A program made the position numbers and the translations under genes. From Pseudeuparius sepicola (Eukaryota > Arthropoda > Insecta > Coleoptera > Anthribidae): DNA of 64,000 bases. Shown here in pieces: positions 11,870-23,769 of this stretch. The notes under the pieces are model-generated. The model was given only the letters and a program-made list of their open reading frames with translations, was not told the DNA's origin and did not search any database. Each line of letters opens with the position of its first letter. Within the stretch, counting starts at the first letter, position 1. The DNA is taken from positions 32,488,365 to 32,552,364 of the forward strand of contig OY987304.1 in NCBI GenBank assembly GCA_963920635.1. The letters are read 5' to 3'.

Positions 11870-14857
11870 TAGGGTTTCATCAAGTCAAGTAGCTTGACAT
11901 TTTAACAAATAACTTTACTTGACTTGAAAATCAAGCTTTTGACAAATTAAATATTTGACTTGACTTGATATTGGAAAATTACTACTTGACTTGAACTTGA
12001 CTTGATTTCAAGTCAAGTCAAGTAACTTGAATATCAAGTCAAGCCATGAATCTCTAAAATTGGCAATAAAATAAAATTTACTTTTACTTGTGAACATGTT
12101 TATTTATTATTAACACACAAAATAAGAACCAAGTTTCCGAGAAAAGTGTTTATATATTAAGAACAAAAAGTGCTTTGAACGGTGTTAACGTGAAACAAAT
12201 AGAAGTTTTTGTTGTCTATGTTACACAGACACAGACAAACAAATAGAAGTTTTTGTTGTTACACAGACTATACACATAGTTTTGGTACGGACTTAAAATA
12301 GTTTATTTTTGTTCTTTCCTAGCTTTGCAAAAAAAAGTGTACAGCGTGTCCCAAATAGTTTGTCCTACCCCCTGGATCTCAGGAACCGTAAGAGATACGA
12401 AAAAAACTTGAATACAAAAGTTGTAAGGTTGGCAGTGGACGTAACCTCTCTTTTATTTTCACATATACAGGGCGATTCGTATTTGCAGGACAAAAATAAA
12501 ATATTTAGATTTTGACAATTGCATTACCTAATCCTTTGGAATATTTGCATTCTTCATGAAATTTTCTACAGAACCGTTTTTTTGTTTTGTATTTTGGATG
12601 CAGCGTTGCCAAGATATCGAATTTTTCTTGTAATTTAGGAACTTCGTGGAGGTTACGGAAACTGAATGCTGTATCTTTATTTTAATAGATATCAAAGATA
12701 TATTTTAGCCGAAGTATGACAGCACAACCGTGTGTAGTATGGTATGTCGAAATTGGTTTTTGCGTATACAGTCTGTTCATAACAGGCTCTCAAAATAGGA
12801 TAATTTCAAACAGCAATAATTTATTTTTTTCAAATGGAAGACCCATATTTCTATAGTTTGCTGGATGCCGGCGTCCAAGCCCCACATTTTATATAAATAA
12901 CATTCTATACCAAAAACTACCCGTTTTCGAGATATTTAGTATTTAAGAAAATTTCTTTGCATTTTTCATTCAGGTGAGAAGGTTTTACCAAGCAAGCCAT
13001 AACTATTTTTCCAGACAGTGGCAGAAATAATTGTCATTTTAGATAATACAGGAAATAAAATTCCTATACCCGTATACAGTATGTCCACGGATAGACATCC
13101 CAAGAGGACAAATGGACCAAAAATTTAATTTTTCGACAAAAAGTCATTCTTGATAAAAGTTTCTGCTTCTCGAAAAAATATGGTCCACGAAGAGAATTTT
13201 CGATTTTTGTATACAGGGTGTCCAAAAAATACAAAAACATGAAGTGCGGTCAAGAATAAACTGCCTTTATTTTTAAAAATATCAAAGACTTTTACTTAGA
13301 AAAGTTGTTTAGAATTAAAAGATGTGTCCGATTGTCACTTTTCAAACAAATCAGCCAACTCCGTTTTTTTATTTCCAAGTGTGAAATTCCTTTGTTTTAA
13401 AAATAACAAAAATATTTATTCAGAAAAGTTGTTTAGAATTAAAAGACGTGTCAGAGGGTAATTTTTTACCCATTTAAGTCAAAGTCGTCAAATTTGCTTA
13501 AAAAGTTACAATCAGATACGTCTTTTAATTCTAAACAACTTTTCTAAATAAATATTTTGATAATTTTAAACACAAAGGAGTTTCACATTTGAAAATAAAA
13601 AAAACGGAGTTGGCTGATTTGTTTGAAAAGTGACAATCGGACACATCTTTTAATTCTAAACAACTTTTGTAAGCAAAAGTTTTTGATATTTTTAAAAAGA
13701 AAGGCAGTTTATTCTTGATCGCACTTCATGTTTTTGTATTTTTTGGACACCCTGTATAAAAAGATCGAAAATTCTCTTCGTGGACCATATTTTTTCGAGA
13801 AGCAGAAACTTTCATCAAGAATGACTTTTTGTCGAAAAATGAAATTTTTGGTCCATTTGTCCTCTTGGGATGTCTATCCGTGGACATACTGTATACGGGT
13901 ATAGGAATTTTATTTCCTGTATTATCTAAAATGACAATTATTTCTGCCACTGTCTGGAAAAATAGTTATGGCTTGCTTGATAAAACCTTCTCACCTGAAT
14001 GAAAAATGCAAAGATATTTTCTTAAATACTAAATATCTCGAAAACGGGTAGTTTTTGGTATATAATGTTATTTACATAAAATGTGGGGCTTGGACGCCGG
14101 CATCCAACAAACTATAGAAATATGGGTCATTCCATTTGAAAAAAATAAGTTATTGCTGTTTGAAATTATCCGATTTTGAGAGCCTGTTATGAACACACTG
14201 TATATGCAAAAACCAATTTCGACATACCATACTACACACGGTTGTGCTGTCATACTTCGGCTAAAATATATCTTTGATATCTATTAAAATAAAGATACAG
14301 CATTCAGTTTCCGTAACCTGCACGAAGTTCCTAAATTCCAAGAAAAATTCGATATCCTTGCAACGCTGCATCCAAAATACAAAACAAAAAAAAGGTTCTG
14401 TAGAAAATTTCATGTAAAATGCAAATATTCCAAAGGATTAATGCAATTGTCAAAATCTAAAATTTTTATTTTTGTCCTGCAAATACGAATCGCCCTGTAT
14501 ATGTGAAAATGAAAGAGGGGTTACGTCCACTGCCAACCTTACAACTTTTGTATTCAAGTTTTTTTCGTATCTCTTACTGTTCCTGAGATCCAGGGGGTAG
14601 GAGAAACTATTTGGGACACGCTGTACATTGCAAAGGTTTATTATTATTATTATTTACCTAACTGTCCTAACTGATAATAAAATTTGAAATTGATAAAAAA
14701 TCAAGTAATCAAGTAGCTTCAAGAAAAACTTGATTTTTCAATTACTTGAGAAATAAATACTTGACTTGATATTGGAAAATTACTACTTGACTTGAACTTG
14801 ACTTGATGTCAAGTCAAGTCAAGTAGCTTGAATATCAAGTCAAGCCATGAATCTCTA
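11870..14857. mobile_element. hAT-like non-autonomous transposon, 8-bp target duplication
   Basis: The ends read TAGGGTTTCATC (left) and, inverted, TAGAGATTCATG (right), imperfect 12-bp terminal repeats. They are flanked by a perfect 8-bp direct repeat GTGCTAAT at 11862-11869 and 14858-14865. An 8-bp duplication is characteristic of hAT-family transposons. Subterminal DNA is packed with CAAGTCAAGT/ACTTGACTTG motifs, plausible transposase-binding repeats. A copy of the right end, including CATGAATCTCTA, also occurs internally at about 11945-12056, so the 3' end is duplicated. No transposase is present. The centre is occupied by a separate fold-back. Confidence 0.85.
12338..14627. mobile_element. 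2.29-kb fold-back nested in the hAT-like element
   Basis: Ends TGTACAGCGTGTCCCAAATA and its complement TATTTGGGACACGCTGTACA. The two arms (12338 to about 13457 and about 13506-14627) are near-exact inverted copies of about 1.1 kb around a loop of about 50 bp. Inside each arm are TACAGGGCG and TACAGGGTGTCC motifs, suggesting fold-backs stacked within fold-backs. No coding capacity is recognised. Open frames here are mirrored readings of the arms. Confidence 0.9.
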
Positions 14858-14865
14858 GTGCTAAT

Positions 14866-15644
14866 ATGATCCCAACAGGATGTAGGTAAAGAAATGCAAG
14901 ATACTGTCTGGAGGTCTACGAGAGTAGGGAGTTTGTATGGTAAAATAAGGGATTTTTGGGACGTGCCCATTACCCTTGCCCCCTTCAAGCCCCGGGATTA
15001 CTCAAATTAGGAATCGGGTAGAATAAATTTTCTACAGCTAGGTTATCGAAATTATTGTCGAATATAATGGGCTAGTCTGATTACACCTACATAAAATTAC
15101 ATACAGGAAATTAATAGGGGTTTAGTGGATTTCCCTGTTAGGTATATTCAATTTTTTCAGTTCATCCCAGTTTTCAAATAAAATAGAATCCAAAATATAA
15201 ATTATCCCTAATATAATAACTTTGTTTGCTCACAAAAAAATTGCGTTGAATTTAACTAATCTGACAAAATAAAGTTGAACTTCACGAAAAAAATTCGAAC
15301 AACAAGAAGAAGAATTTAAAGTTCGACTTTCAAATTGTCGATTTTATAGAAATGAATTACTTAATTTTTTAATAATTATTATTAAAATGATAAAATGCAA
15401 ATACCTAGTGCAGACTCGAATAATTAAGGTTATGATATTGAATCACAAAGTATAAAGGTTTGGAATGCTGTCACACCACAAATTGCTTACCAACTATATA
15501 GTATATAGGTAAAGTTGCGTCGCGTATGTCGGTAAGGGAGAGTTAAAGCAACAGCTACGCATGCGCGTCAAAGAGTTTTCGAACTTGCGTTCCTTGAGTG
15601 GACTTATTACGGTTGACGTAAACTTGTGTGTAATAATAAATACG
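14866..15644. other. A+T-rich stretch, nothing recognised
   Basis: No gene or repeat assigned. Confidence 0.5.
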
Positions 15645-15765
15645 AAAACTCTGTTCTACGTCACAACTACCGTCCTTGTCTTACTTATATGAATATACGA
15701 TGGATATCGATCGTATACGAGTCAGACAAGGACGGAAGTTGTGACGTAGGTTGAACAGAGTTTAT
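15645..15765. repeat. Small hairpin repeat (MITE-like)
   Basis: AACTCTGTTCTACGTCACAA continuing to CCGTCCTTGTCT is mirrored by AGACAAGGACGG to AACAGAGTT, with arms of about 46 bp around a short centre containing ATCGATCG. It is probably a small non-autonomous inverted-repeat element. Confidence 0.75.
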
Positions 15766-16289
15766 TGGGCTTTGCCATAACTATCAAAGGTCACTACTAC
15801 CTTAACCATTTTAAGGTATTTTCAAATTTCTATAAGATTTTGGGTATTTACCTTGGACAACGAACTTACGTGTACCTAGGTGACTCTAGTTCGCAACTGC
15901 AATCGTCAAATCAATGTAAAAGCCCATTGTCCTTTTCAAAGCTTAACCCTATTGATACCTGATCCTGACATTCACATTCAAGTCCTGACAAAAATGATGG
16001 AATAAGGAACTTGAATTTTTTTATTTCTCCTATCTATAGAAAGAGCACATACCAAATATCAGTCGTGAAATTGCAATATTTAATTTGCAATAAATAATTA
16101 AAGTTGTGACCGCAAGCTGTTCGTTTGAAACGACCCGAAAAGCGCCGAAATGGTTGTGACGACACGCTGCTTGATCGATCGGAAGGCATTGACAGAAGTG
16201 ACAGCTACACAGAATTAGAGAAGGGAGAACGGAATTTGAAGGTTAAAATAAACAGTTCGGCGATCCATTTCCAGAGGGCTCTGATGTAG
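15766..16289. other. Unassigned stretch
   Basis: The 65-residue open frame at 15765-15962 has no recognisable domain. Sequence around 16130-16200 is modestly G+C-rich. Confidence 0.4.
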
Positions 16290-16292
16290 GTT

Positions 16293-16372
16293 AAAAATAG
16301 AACCGCCTAAAAGTCTACGGGACTCGTAACTCGTAGGTCACGGGTTCAATCTCACACGAAGCCCAAGGTTTG
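16293..16372 (+). pseudogene. tRNA-like sequence (Thr-CGT-like), SINE head or pseudogene
   Basis: Contains an anticodon-arm-like ACTCGTAACT, a B-box-like GGGTTCAATC and a 3' end CGAAGCCC, resembling insect tRNA-Thr(CGT). The A-box half and the acceptor pairing are poor. A T-rich tail follows. More likely a tRNA-derived SINE head than a functional gene. Confidence 0.4.
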
Positions 16373-17039
16373 CTTTTAGTTTTTTTTGTTATCACAGCAT
16401 TCTACCTCTCATAAATTTCATCACTGATTATCATTTTTAGTAATAATTGGACAATGGTTATAATGATTATTATTCACAATCTACTCTATAGGGTATATTG
16501 AAATTCAAAGTACCTACCTACCTACTATGAAATTGTCGGTAACAGCAAGATTAGTTTATAGGAAGGTTAGAACATTCGATGACTTGGAATGGAAGGGGGG
16601 TGAGAGAGGCAAAGATGGGAAAGACCGCAATTTAAGTTGGTAGCATTTATACGTGAATTGGCGATTTAGTAACTCCCTAAATAGATAACGCTTCCAGCCA
16701 TAGGCGCACATGTACTTTGTTTATGGCGTATATTTATGTTGTTTTGGCTGTTTTCGGTTATTTCTTCATTTTAATGTTTGTGCAATGAAATAACGGAACT
16801 TTGTGGAGTATGTTGGTGCATCGCATTTTTGTTTTATGTTTGTGTTTTTACTTTGTTTTCGGTTTTCAATACCCGTGTTGTCCCTTTTGATATGCCATTG
16901 TCATCAAGCTGAAGGCCAGCTAGTGAGAGCGGCACAGTCGCGCGATGTTGCCGGTACAAAGGGACAGCCTTTGGTTTTGTTTAAGAGCGGGGGACTGTCC
17001 TACAACCTTCCTATAAACTAACCTTGGGTATCAGGAAAA
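16373..17039. other. Unassigned stretch with moderately G+C-rich segment
   Basis: An open frame at 16803-17021 begins with a hydrophobic run but has no recognisable family. 16900-16980 is modestly G+C-rich with CAGCTAG and GCGCGAT, and may be regulatory. Confidence 0.3.
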
Positions 17040-17890
17040 ATGTAATACGTTGCTTGATACGTAACAGTATATTACATAGCGAGAGTTGTAAACAGCTTAT
17101 TACGTATGAGTGGAAAAGTTGCGCACGAGACGTCCAGCGGCGAGTGCTGTAATTCTACGAGTATGTAACAAGCTTACAACTCGAATTTTGTATTATAATT
17201 TTTCTTCGAAAAAAGAAAAACTGTTATAATATATAAACTATACTTCTGATTATCTGACAGGCAACAATTAGTATGTTGGTTAGTTGCTAAGTATTTCTAT
17301 GGTGACGCGGATGCCGCGCTAACAAGGCACCCGTGATAATTGCGTTTTAATTAAGAACAGATACGTAATTTTTTTTCTACTGCTATGCTAGTAACATACC
17401 TATTAAGTGACGGTTTAGGTTATAAGTAAGTTCATTGTTACGAACACTGACACGTATTGACTGACATGTAATGACTGACACGTAATAAAAAAATTACTTA
17501 TCTGTTCTTAATTAAAACCCAATTATCACGGGTGCCTTGTTAGCTCGGCATCCGCGTCACCATAGCAACTAGCCAATATATATACTAATTGTTGCCTGTC
17601 AGATAATCAGAAGTATAGTTGTTTATCTATTATAATAGTTTTTCTTTCGTCGAAGAAAAATTATAATATAAAACTCGAGTTGTAAGCTTATTACATACTC
17701 GTGGAATTACAGCACTCGCCGCTGCGCGGCTCGTGCGCAACTTTTCCACTCATACGTAATAAGCTGTTTACAACTCTCGCTATGTAATATACTATTTATT
17801 ACGTGTCAGTCATTTTGTGTCAGTGTTCGTAAAAATGGACTTACTTATAAACCTAAACCGTCACTTAATAGGTATGTTACTAGCATAGGA
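17040..17890. repeat. Interlocked inverted repeats (A-B-A'-B')
   Basis: Block A (17050-17385, from TGTAATACGT through CACTCGCCGCTGG-like and CCCGTGATAATT) is repeated inverted as A' at about 17480-17795. Block B (about 17387-17485, GCTAGTAACATACCTATTAAG and on) is repeated inverted as B' at 17795-17890. The order is therefore A, B, A', B'. Each block is the loop of the other's hairpin, unlike a simple fold-back. Confidence 0.8.
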
Positions 17891-18654
17891 GTAGAAAAAC
17901 TCTTTTTGACCTAGGAGATAGTTTTAAGGCTAGAGACAACGCGGGCGTTAAACGGCGAAAAAAGTTCACTTACGGACCTCGCAATGTACCTACCTAAATA
18001 ACTATTTAATACAGCACACACTTTATAAACGTTATCAACAATATCAAGACTGAGATAGATTATAATAAGGACGCATAGACAAGGATAGGACATTCTCGTT
18101 GCTCTTTCTAAACAAAGCATGCGTGGTGCTGTAGTTTTTATACATGTGCTGGCTGTGCTGCCCATATTAGTTTATACGTGGTGCTGCCGCCCACCGGACG
18201 CGTCACCACCAACGAACTGCTTGACGTCACAACCAAGGACGGCGCGTTACCAGAATTACCTATTTGAATTATGCAGTTTTGAATTTAATGGCAATAAATT
18301 ACGTTTGTGAGTAATATTTTTCAAATTTATTTTTTGCTCAAGTTCCCCATTATCAGAGAAATTTTACACATTATGGTATCTTAAGGGTAATTACGCAGTA
18401 AATACATGTTCCCTACACATTATAGCCGCTCTGCAGCCGAAAATCCAATTCGAAAATTCTCGCCGACAAGATAAATGTCCTGTCGCCAATCCCAACCGTA
18501 GGTACCTATATTTCCAATACAAACAACAGAGTTACATGAGTGAAGGGTGTCGCAGAAACCGATGAACTTTAACATTTCTTACTTTTACACGAATGAAACG
18601 TTTCGAAGTTCCCAGGATTCCTCGTTAAATTACAACCTTTTAAACCCGACTTCT
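17891..18654. other. Unassigned stretch
   Basis: Short open frames on both strands at 17911-18310 overlap and match nothing recognisable. Confidence 0.4.
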
Positions 18655-18895
18655 ACTTCTGGTGCGGTAGGTAAATAATAGCGGAGCAATGGGTTCGCAG
18701 CCCGCGGGAGGATAGTAAGAACGGCAACGTCGCCCGCGTACAGCCGATCAAGCGTGCCCTGCAATTATCCAGCAGTCCACGGGGCGTAATGATGGGGATT
18801 TGCGAGAGGCCTACTTGACCGGCGGCGGTTCGAGATGATAGCCAACGGTCGCGGATAAAGCTGGCGCGAGAGACGCTGGGGAAACTATAAAAAGG
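18655..18895. promoter_or_regulatory. G+C-rich island, possible regulatory DNA
   Basis: A CpG-rich, non-repetitive block (GCCCGCGGGAGG, CCGGCGGCGG, GGCGCGAGAGACG) in A+T-rich surroundings. It has no protein-like frame. A conserved regulatory element is inference. Confidence 0.3.
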
Positions 18896-19454
18896 GGGGC
18901 CAAAATTTTATTAGAGATTCAGTAGAATAATATTTGATCACGATGAAATACTAGGTAATTCAGAAAGACGGCGCTAAACCATATTATTTTCGCCATGCCA
19001 GGTATTTGGTTATTTCTGATAATCGGGCAACTGCAACTAATGCTTGAGAACGAATGTGCAATATTTTACATTTTTCTTTTGAATTATTTTAGAGTTGAAA
19101 TGACAGTGCCATTATTTTAGTGTCATATTTTCTTGCTGTTATCTTTGTCAACATTCGATAATGTTATTTACATTTACGCCTAATAAGTTTTCTTATCCAG
19201 GGCAACCAGACATACACTGTTTCAGTTTCCTATTAAAAAAAACACTCCGCCCATGGGTTCCCATATATATTTTTTAATTTGACAAATCATACCCCAAATA
19301 CAACAAACCTCTAATCTGACATACAGTTTCTATGGATATCTAAAATTTTTACGGGGGCAAAACAGAAAATAATCTAACTATCTCTATAATGTCCAAAATC
19401 GGCGAATAATGAAGACACTAATGACTTTATTGTCATACTATTCCTATCCAGGAA

Positions 19455-20530
19455 CCCTATAGGAGTACCGGGAAAACCTGTAAAGCGTGCCGAGACAAAC
19501 GATAATGACGTCACAAAAAATCCATTTTTTTTTGTGTAGAGTAAGATCGGGTAATATGGAATACCATTTATATTTCTTTAGAAAAGACATATTTATTAAC
19601 AAAATAATTTATTCATTTTTGAGTATATTATGCTCATGTCTATTGCTTATATATTGCAATAAGTAGTTTTGATTAGTAATGTCGTAAAATAGGTAAAATT
19701 GGCAACTTAAGAAAATGGCACATTTTTCAAGTAAATCAAAAGCGGGGGGGTAATATGGAATAGTGGTATCGGATCTAAAAAAAAATCAAAAATATTCCCA
19801 AAACTACTGCACATTTATTTTATTTTTTACAAATATATTACATAATCTATTGAAAAATCACAAAATATATTATTTTTTAGTAACTAATATTAAAGTCGGG
19901 TTAAATGGAATATAGGCTTGGCCACATTCAATATTACCCTCCCGATGCACCTTAGGAAAAACCAGTTGTCAACAATTAAGGGAAAGCATATTGTTGCTGC
20001 TTTAACATTAGTTACATCAACTCATGTCACTTGCCACTTACCTTGTTGTTAAAAGTTATTATTTTGATGAAAATACCCGTGTTTCACATTCAGATCCGAC
20101 ACTGTTCGAAAACTTTGATAACCTTAAAAACCAAATAACCGATGTCGCGCAGTATAGAAGCGCGCAGGGCCAAAGTCTTTGATAGGAGTGGAACAACAGT
20201 GTACTAAGAAATGTAAATTTGGATACCCATGGCGCGATGGTTTCTAAAATTTGGGTGTATTCCATATTACCCGACTATTCCATATTCCCCGATTTTACTC
20301 TAAATCAACCTCCAAGATATTTTTGGGGACGCGTGCAGGATTTGGAGTATAGGAGTGCCGTGGTAAACGACAGTGGCGTCGCAAAAAATTCAATCAATTT
20401 TTTTTGTATAAATTAATCTGAATCTCAGAGACATTTGTGGGAAACTCTTTGGGCATGTAGGAGTATAGAAAAAACCTGTACCGGGTGCCGTGACAAAAGA
20501 CAGTGGCGTCGCAAAAAAATCCGCATAGGC
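19455..20530 (+). repeat. About 110-bp tandem repeat interrupted by a transposon
   Basis: Units sharing GTACCGGGAAAACCTGTA-like, GTGCCG.GACAAA and GACGTCACAAAAAATCC-like sequence begin near 19455, 20335 and 20460. The TA-flanked element at 19539-20300 sits inside the first unit, which continues afterwards with AAATCAACCTCC as in the next unit. Confidence 0.7.
19539..20300. mobile_element. TA-flanked non-autonomous transposon (Tc1/mariner-type insertion)
   Basis: The ends GAGTAAGATCGGGTAATATG and, inverted, GAGTAAAATCGGGGAATATG form 25-bp terminal repeats. They are flanked on both sides by TA (19537-19538 and 20301-20302), the Tc1/mariner/pogo target duplication. The motif GGGTAATATGGAATA or a close variant recurs internally several times, as expected for transposase-binding sites. 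At 762 bp with no transposase-like frame, it is a deletion derivative or MITE. Confidence 0.75.
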
Positions 20531-21137
20531 GTTTATATGTCTGCCGCTGTTTCAGCGCGTCTTCAACTTGGCACCCCTCAAATTTGTGGCGTTCCGAGGT
20601 CGGTACTTGGTTAGGGTTTTCCTACAAGTGGGCTGTTATATTTATTCAATAAATTTGCACCTCTTCCCACATAGAGTGCTATTAGTAATATAAATTAGGT
20701 ATGTCGTAGGTACGTTGTTTCAAGGTTATAAATAGTTTTCAAATTGAGTGGGATATCATTTTGACGTTGTGTTACTCTTCTGATGAAGAGGATCTATAAG
20801 TATTATCCGACTACTCTTCAAGAAATCCAATATTTTAAGAAACAACACTATCGTTTCTATAATTTAATTAGTTTACTGCTTGATAATGATTGGGCGCGAG
20901 GCAGGTTATTAAAATAAAATTGCGTGTCTCAATAGATTGTCTCTCTTTCCTTTCTAATATTCTAGGCACACTCAGCCAATATGTTAGGTGCCAGAATGTT
21001 AAGATAATACACATGTTTATTTTATTATAGGTGCGCTTTTTTTAGGCTGAGCCACCAGTTTTCCTATAATCAACTAAGTTCTGGTTTGTCACGCAAAAAT
21101 AATAGTAGTCCAAGATAATTAGATCCGTCTTATAAAG
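20531..21137. other. Unassigned stretch
   Basis: No gene or repeat recognised. Confidence 0.5.
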
Positions 21138-21922
21138 GGCGCAAAAAAATAAATGCTGGCAAGTTGAATTTTTCAGGGTTGGTCGAGGACTGCCTCCTGA
21201 GTATCCAACCAAAAAATCACACTCTAACCCCTTCAGGGTTTTGTGCAATAGGGGTGGTTTCTTTTTTTTTTTAATTTTTTTTCCAGTCTGTGCATAATAA
21301 TAAGCTCTACAACTTTGCCTTATAAAACTTTTTTATAACTTTCATATCTCACCAGTTACAGCGCATTTCATGTTAAAAAAATGATCCAGGATTGTGCAAA
21401 AAATTAAATGCTGGCAAGCTGATTTTTTCAGGGTTGGTCGGGGACTGCCTCCTGAGTATCCAACCAAAAAATCACACTCGAACCTCTTCAGGGTTTTGTG
21501 CAATAGGGGTGGTTTCTTATTTATTTATTTTTTGAAAAATTTTTTCAAGCCTGTGCATAATAATAAGCTCTACAACTTTGCCTTATAAAACTTTTTTTAT
21601 AACTTTCATATCTCACCAGTTACAGCGCATTTTATTTTTTAAAAAATGCAATATTTAATACGAATGCTTCGTTCGTTCAATGTTTGAAAACTGGTGAGAT
21701 ATGAAAGTTATAAAAAAAGTTTTATAAGGCAAAGTGGTAGAGCTTATTATTATGCACAGGCTGGAAAAAAAAATTTCAAAAAAAAGAAACCACCCCTATT
21801 GCACAAAACCCTGAGGGGGTTCGAGTGTGATTTTTTGGTTGCATACTCAGGAGGCAGTCCCCGACCAACCCTGAAAAAATCAGCTTGCCAGCATTTATTT
21901 TTTTGCACAATGGATAAATGTC
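21138..21922. repeat. Two direct and one inverted copy of a 240-bp repeat
   Basis: Copies at about 21138-21375 and 21390-21632 are in direct orientation. A third at about 21688-21922 is inverted. Shared blocks include AAATGCTGGCAAG, CTGCCTCCTGAGTATCC, CAATAGGGGTGGTTTC and TCATATCTCACCAGTTACAG. A diverged piece (GGACTGTCCCCTGAGTGTCC) lies at 56170-56260. Open frames in this area are readings of the repeat. Confidence 0.85.
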
Positions 21923-22354
21923 CTGGATTATAGCCAAAATGCAAAATGTTGTACCTACTTATTATTGCTTTGTTTTGAAGAAAGGTAAAATATTTTAGAT
22001 TTACGTTGACAAGTTGTGTACAAAAGGTTATCCAATTAAGGTATCTAATGATTTTAGTATTGAGAGTAAAGGTCTAGTTTCGTAGTTTTAAACTAGACAC
22101 GGTGATCCTTGACGTGTGCATATTAGAAACCATTTTAAAATTTATATAACTCCAAATCCGTAGCAGATATCATATGTGGGTAATAAGGATATTATTAAGG
22201 CATTTTCCTCGCCAGAATACGAAAGTTACTTGTCATGAAGGTGCATTTTCTATTATTATATTTGTGAGATATTGAGCATTTTATGAGATATTTTGCTTTG
22301 CTCAATATATATTAGCGAAGGTACTTACCCGTTTTAACTTCGAATGCGCAAAAT
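21923..22354. other. Unassigned stretch
   Basis: No gene or repeat recognised. Confidence 0.5.
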
Positions 22355-22636
22355 CATAGATTAAAGAAGCCATAGATATTCAAAAGCATTGTTGAAAGCG
22401 TCAGCAGAAAATGCCGCTGAACCAACTTTCAAAATTTAATTTTGGAGCGAAAACAAATTAAAACATAAATTGTAATGTATTACAATTCTTAGGACTCGAT
22501 ACTAAGTTGAAGTACCTATAGGTATTTTATTTTGTTATTAGTTTTTATGTAAAATTTTATGCAAAATGTTTGGTGTAGCGTGCGGAAATTTCAACAATGG
22601 TTCTGACAGTCTATATGTAGCTTTGTCTATATATGG
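22355..22636 (+). repeat. Dispersed repeat B, copy 1
   Basis: Shares an ordered series of blocks with 32679-32967: TAGATTAAAG, AGCATTGTTGAAA, AACCAACTT, GTATAGGTATTTTA-like, ATGCAAAAT and TTTGTCTATA. The copies are clearly diverged, indicating an old transposon pair. Confidence 0.7.
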
Positions 22637-22956
22637 CAAAATATACACGGTACCTATCTAAAATATTGTGATGCTCATCTTCGTTGCCAAACTTTTACCA
22701 ATTTTTATCCATCTGGTTCTTCCCAAGCCTGACCCCTATTTATAAGCAATCCAATGTCGAAACGCGAAACAGTGAAAATACAAAATGCGGAAACTACAAA
22801 ATACCAATGGAATTCAGTACCAAAACACGAAATATCCAAATTGAAACATTTTAGAAATGCCATATTAAACAGTGACTATAGAAATAAGTTCTATAGTCGC
22901 TGATAGTAGTCTATTTTTATATACTACCTATAGTAATATTGGGCTTTATAGAATAA

Positions 22957-23460
22957 GTGTGTGTCTATTGGAAGTGTGCGAAGTGGACCGACGGGTGTAA
23001 AAGTAGGATTGTTAATTTCGGAGGAAATATGACCGTGACGAAAGAATATAACCACGAAGATTATCCCTTCAAACTCCAATCAATGAAGGTAGTCAATTCT
23101 ACAAAAAAGGAAGCGTCAACCACTTCAGATGCTCCTGAACAATCATTTCGAGAAATTTATAGGAGGTCCGAGCAAAGCTGTTTGTTCGTCTTTCCCAAGT
23201 GTTTCGAGCCTAAGTATTACTGCTCGACATGTGAGAGAAAAACAAAATCGTGGTCATTCTATTCCTCTGAAGCTAGAAGACTTAGTTCTTCTGGGAGAGC
23301 ATACACTAAGACAAAGGTGAGCAAATCCTCTATTTTGATTCGAAAAATGAATAAAAGATTATTATTGTGCACAAAGTAAAACATAATCGCAGATCGGAGG
23401 AATGGTACATGGACGGAACTTTCCAGCGTGCACCAACCCTGTTTTATCAGAAGTACAGGG
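22957..23460 (+). pseudogene. Broken FLYWCH zinc finger / MULE transposase fragment
   Basis: The first frame holds a FLYWCH-type finger: YWKC, then DGCK about 6 residues on, then YNHED about 20 further. The usual H-x-H pair reads Y-N-H, so one ligand is lost. After roughly 55 residues (SFREIYRR) the similarity moves to a second frame (REKQNRGHSIPLKLEDLVL) and then a third, where WYMDGTF followed by AP.LFYQ matches the start of a MULE transposase core. FLYWCH-plus-MULE proteins are common in insect genomes. Two frameshifts and a stop just upstream (22954-22956) show decay. There is no ATG: the first frame opens at a GTG. The fragment ends near a TACAGGGTGTGCC motif at 23456. Confidence 0.6.
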
Positions 23461-23769
23461 TGTGCCATTTTCGATACTTTTGCAGGTTATGTTTACATTT
23501 ATATTTTGGAATTCTTCTAGTCGATCTTTACCATTTCAACAAGTTGGCATATAACGGATATATTATGGAGGGTGCCTGAAAATGGCAAATTTTGAATATC
23601 ACCTTGTATCTCATAAACTAAGGAGGCTGATACAGTATCTTAGAAGTGGTTCCACTAAGCTAATGTAGGTAATGAGTAAAATTTTCCTATTAAGGATATT
23701 TCTGAGGATATAAAATGTACAGATGAGTTTTCTGTTTCTTGTGTTTATATATCTAATGTGATACTATTT

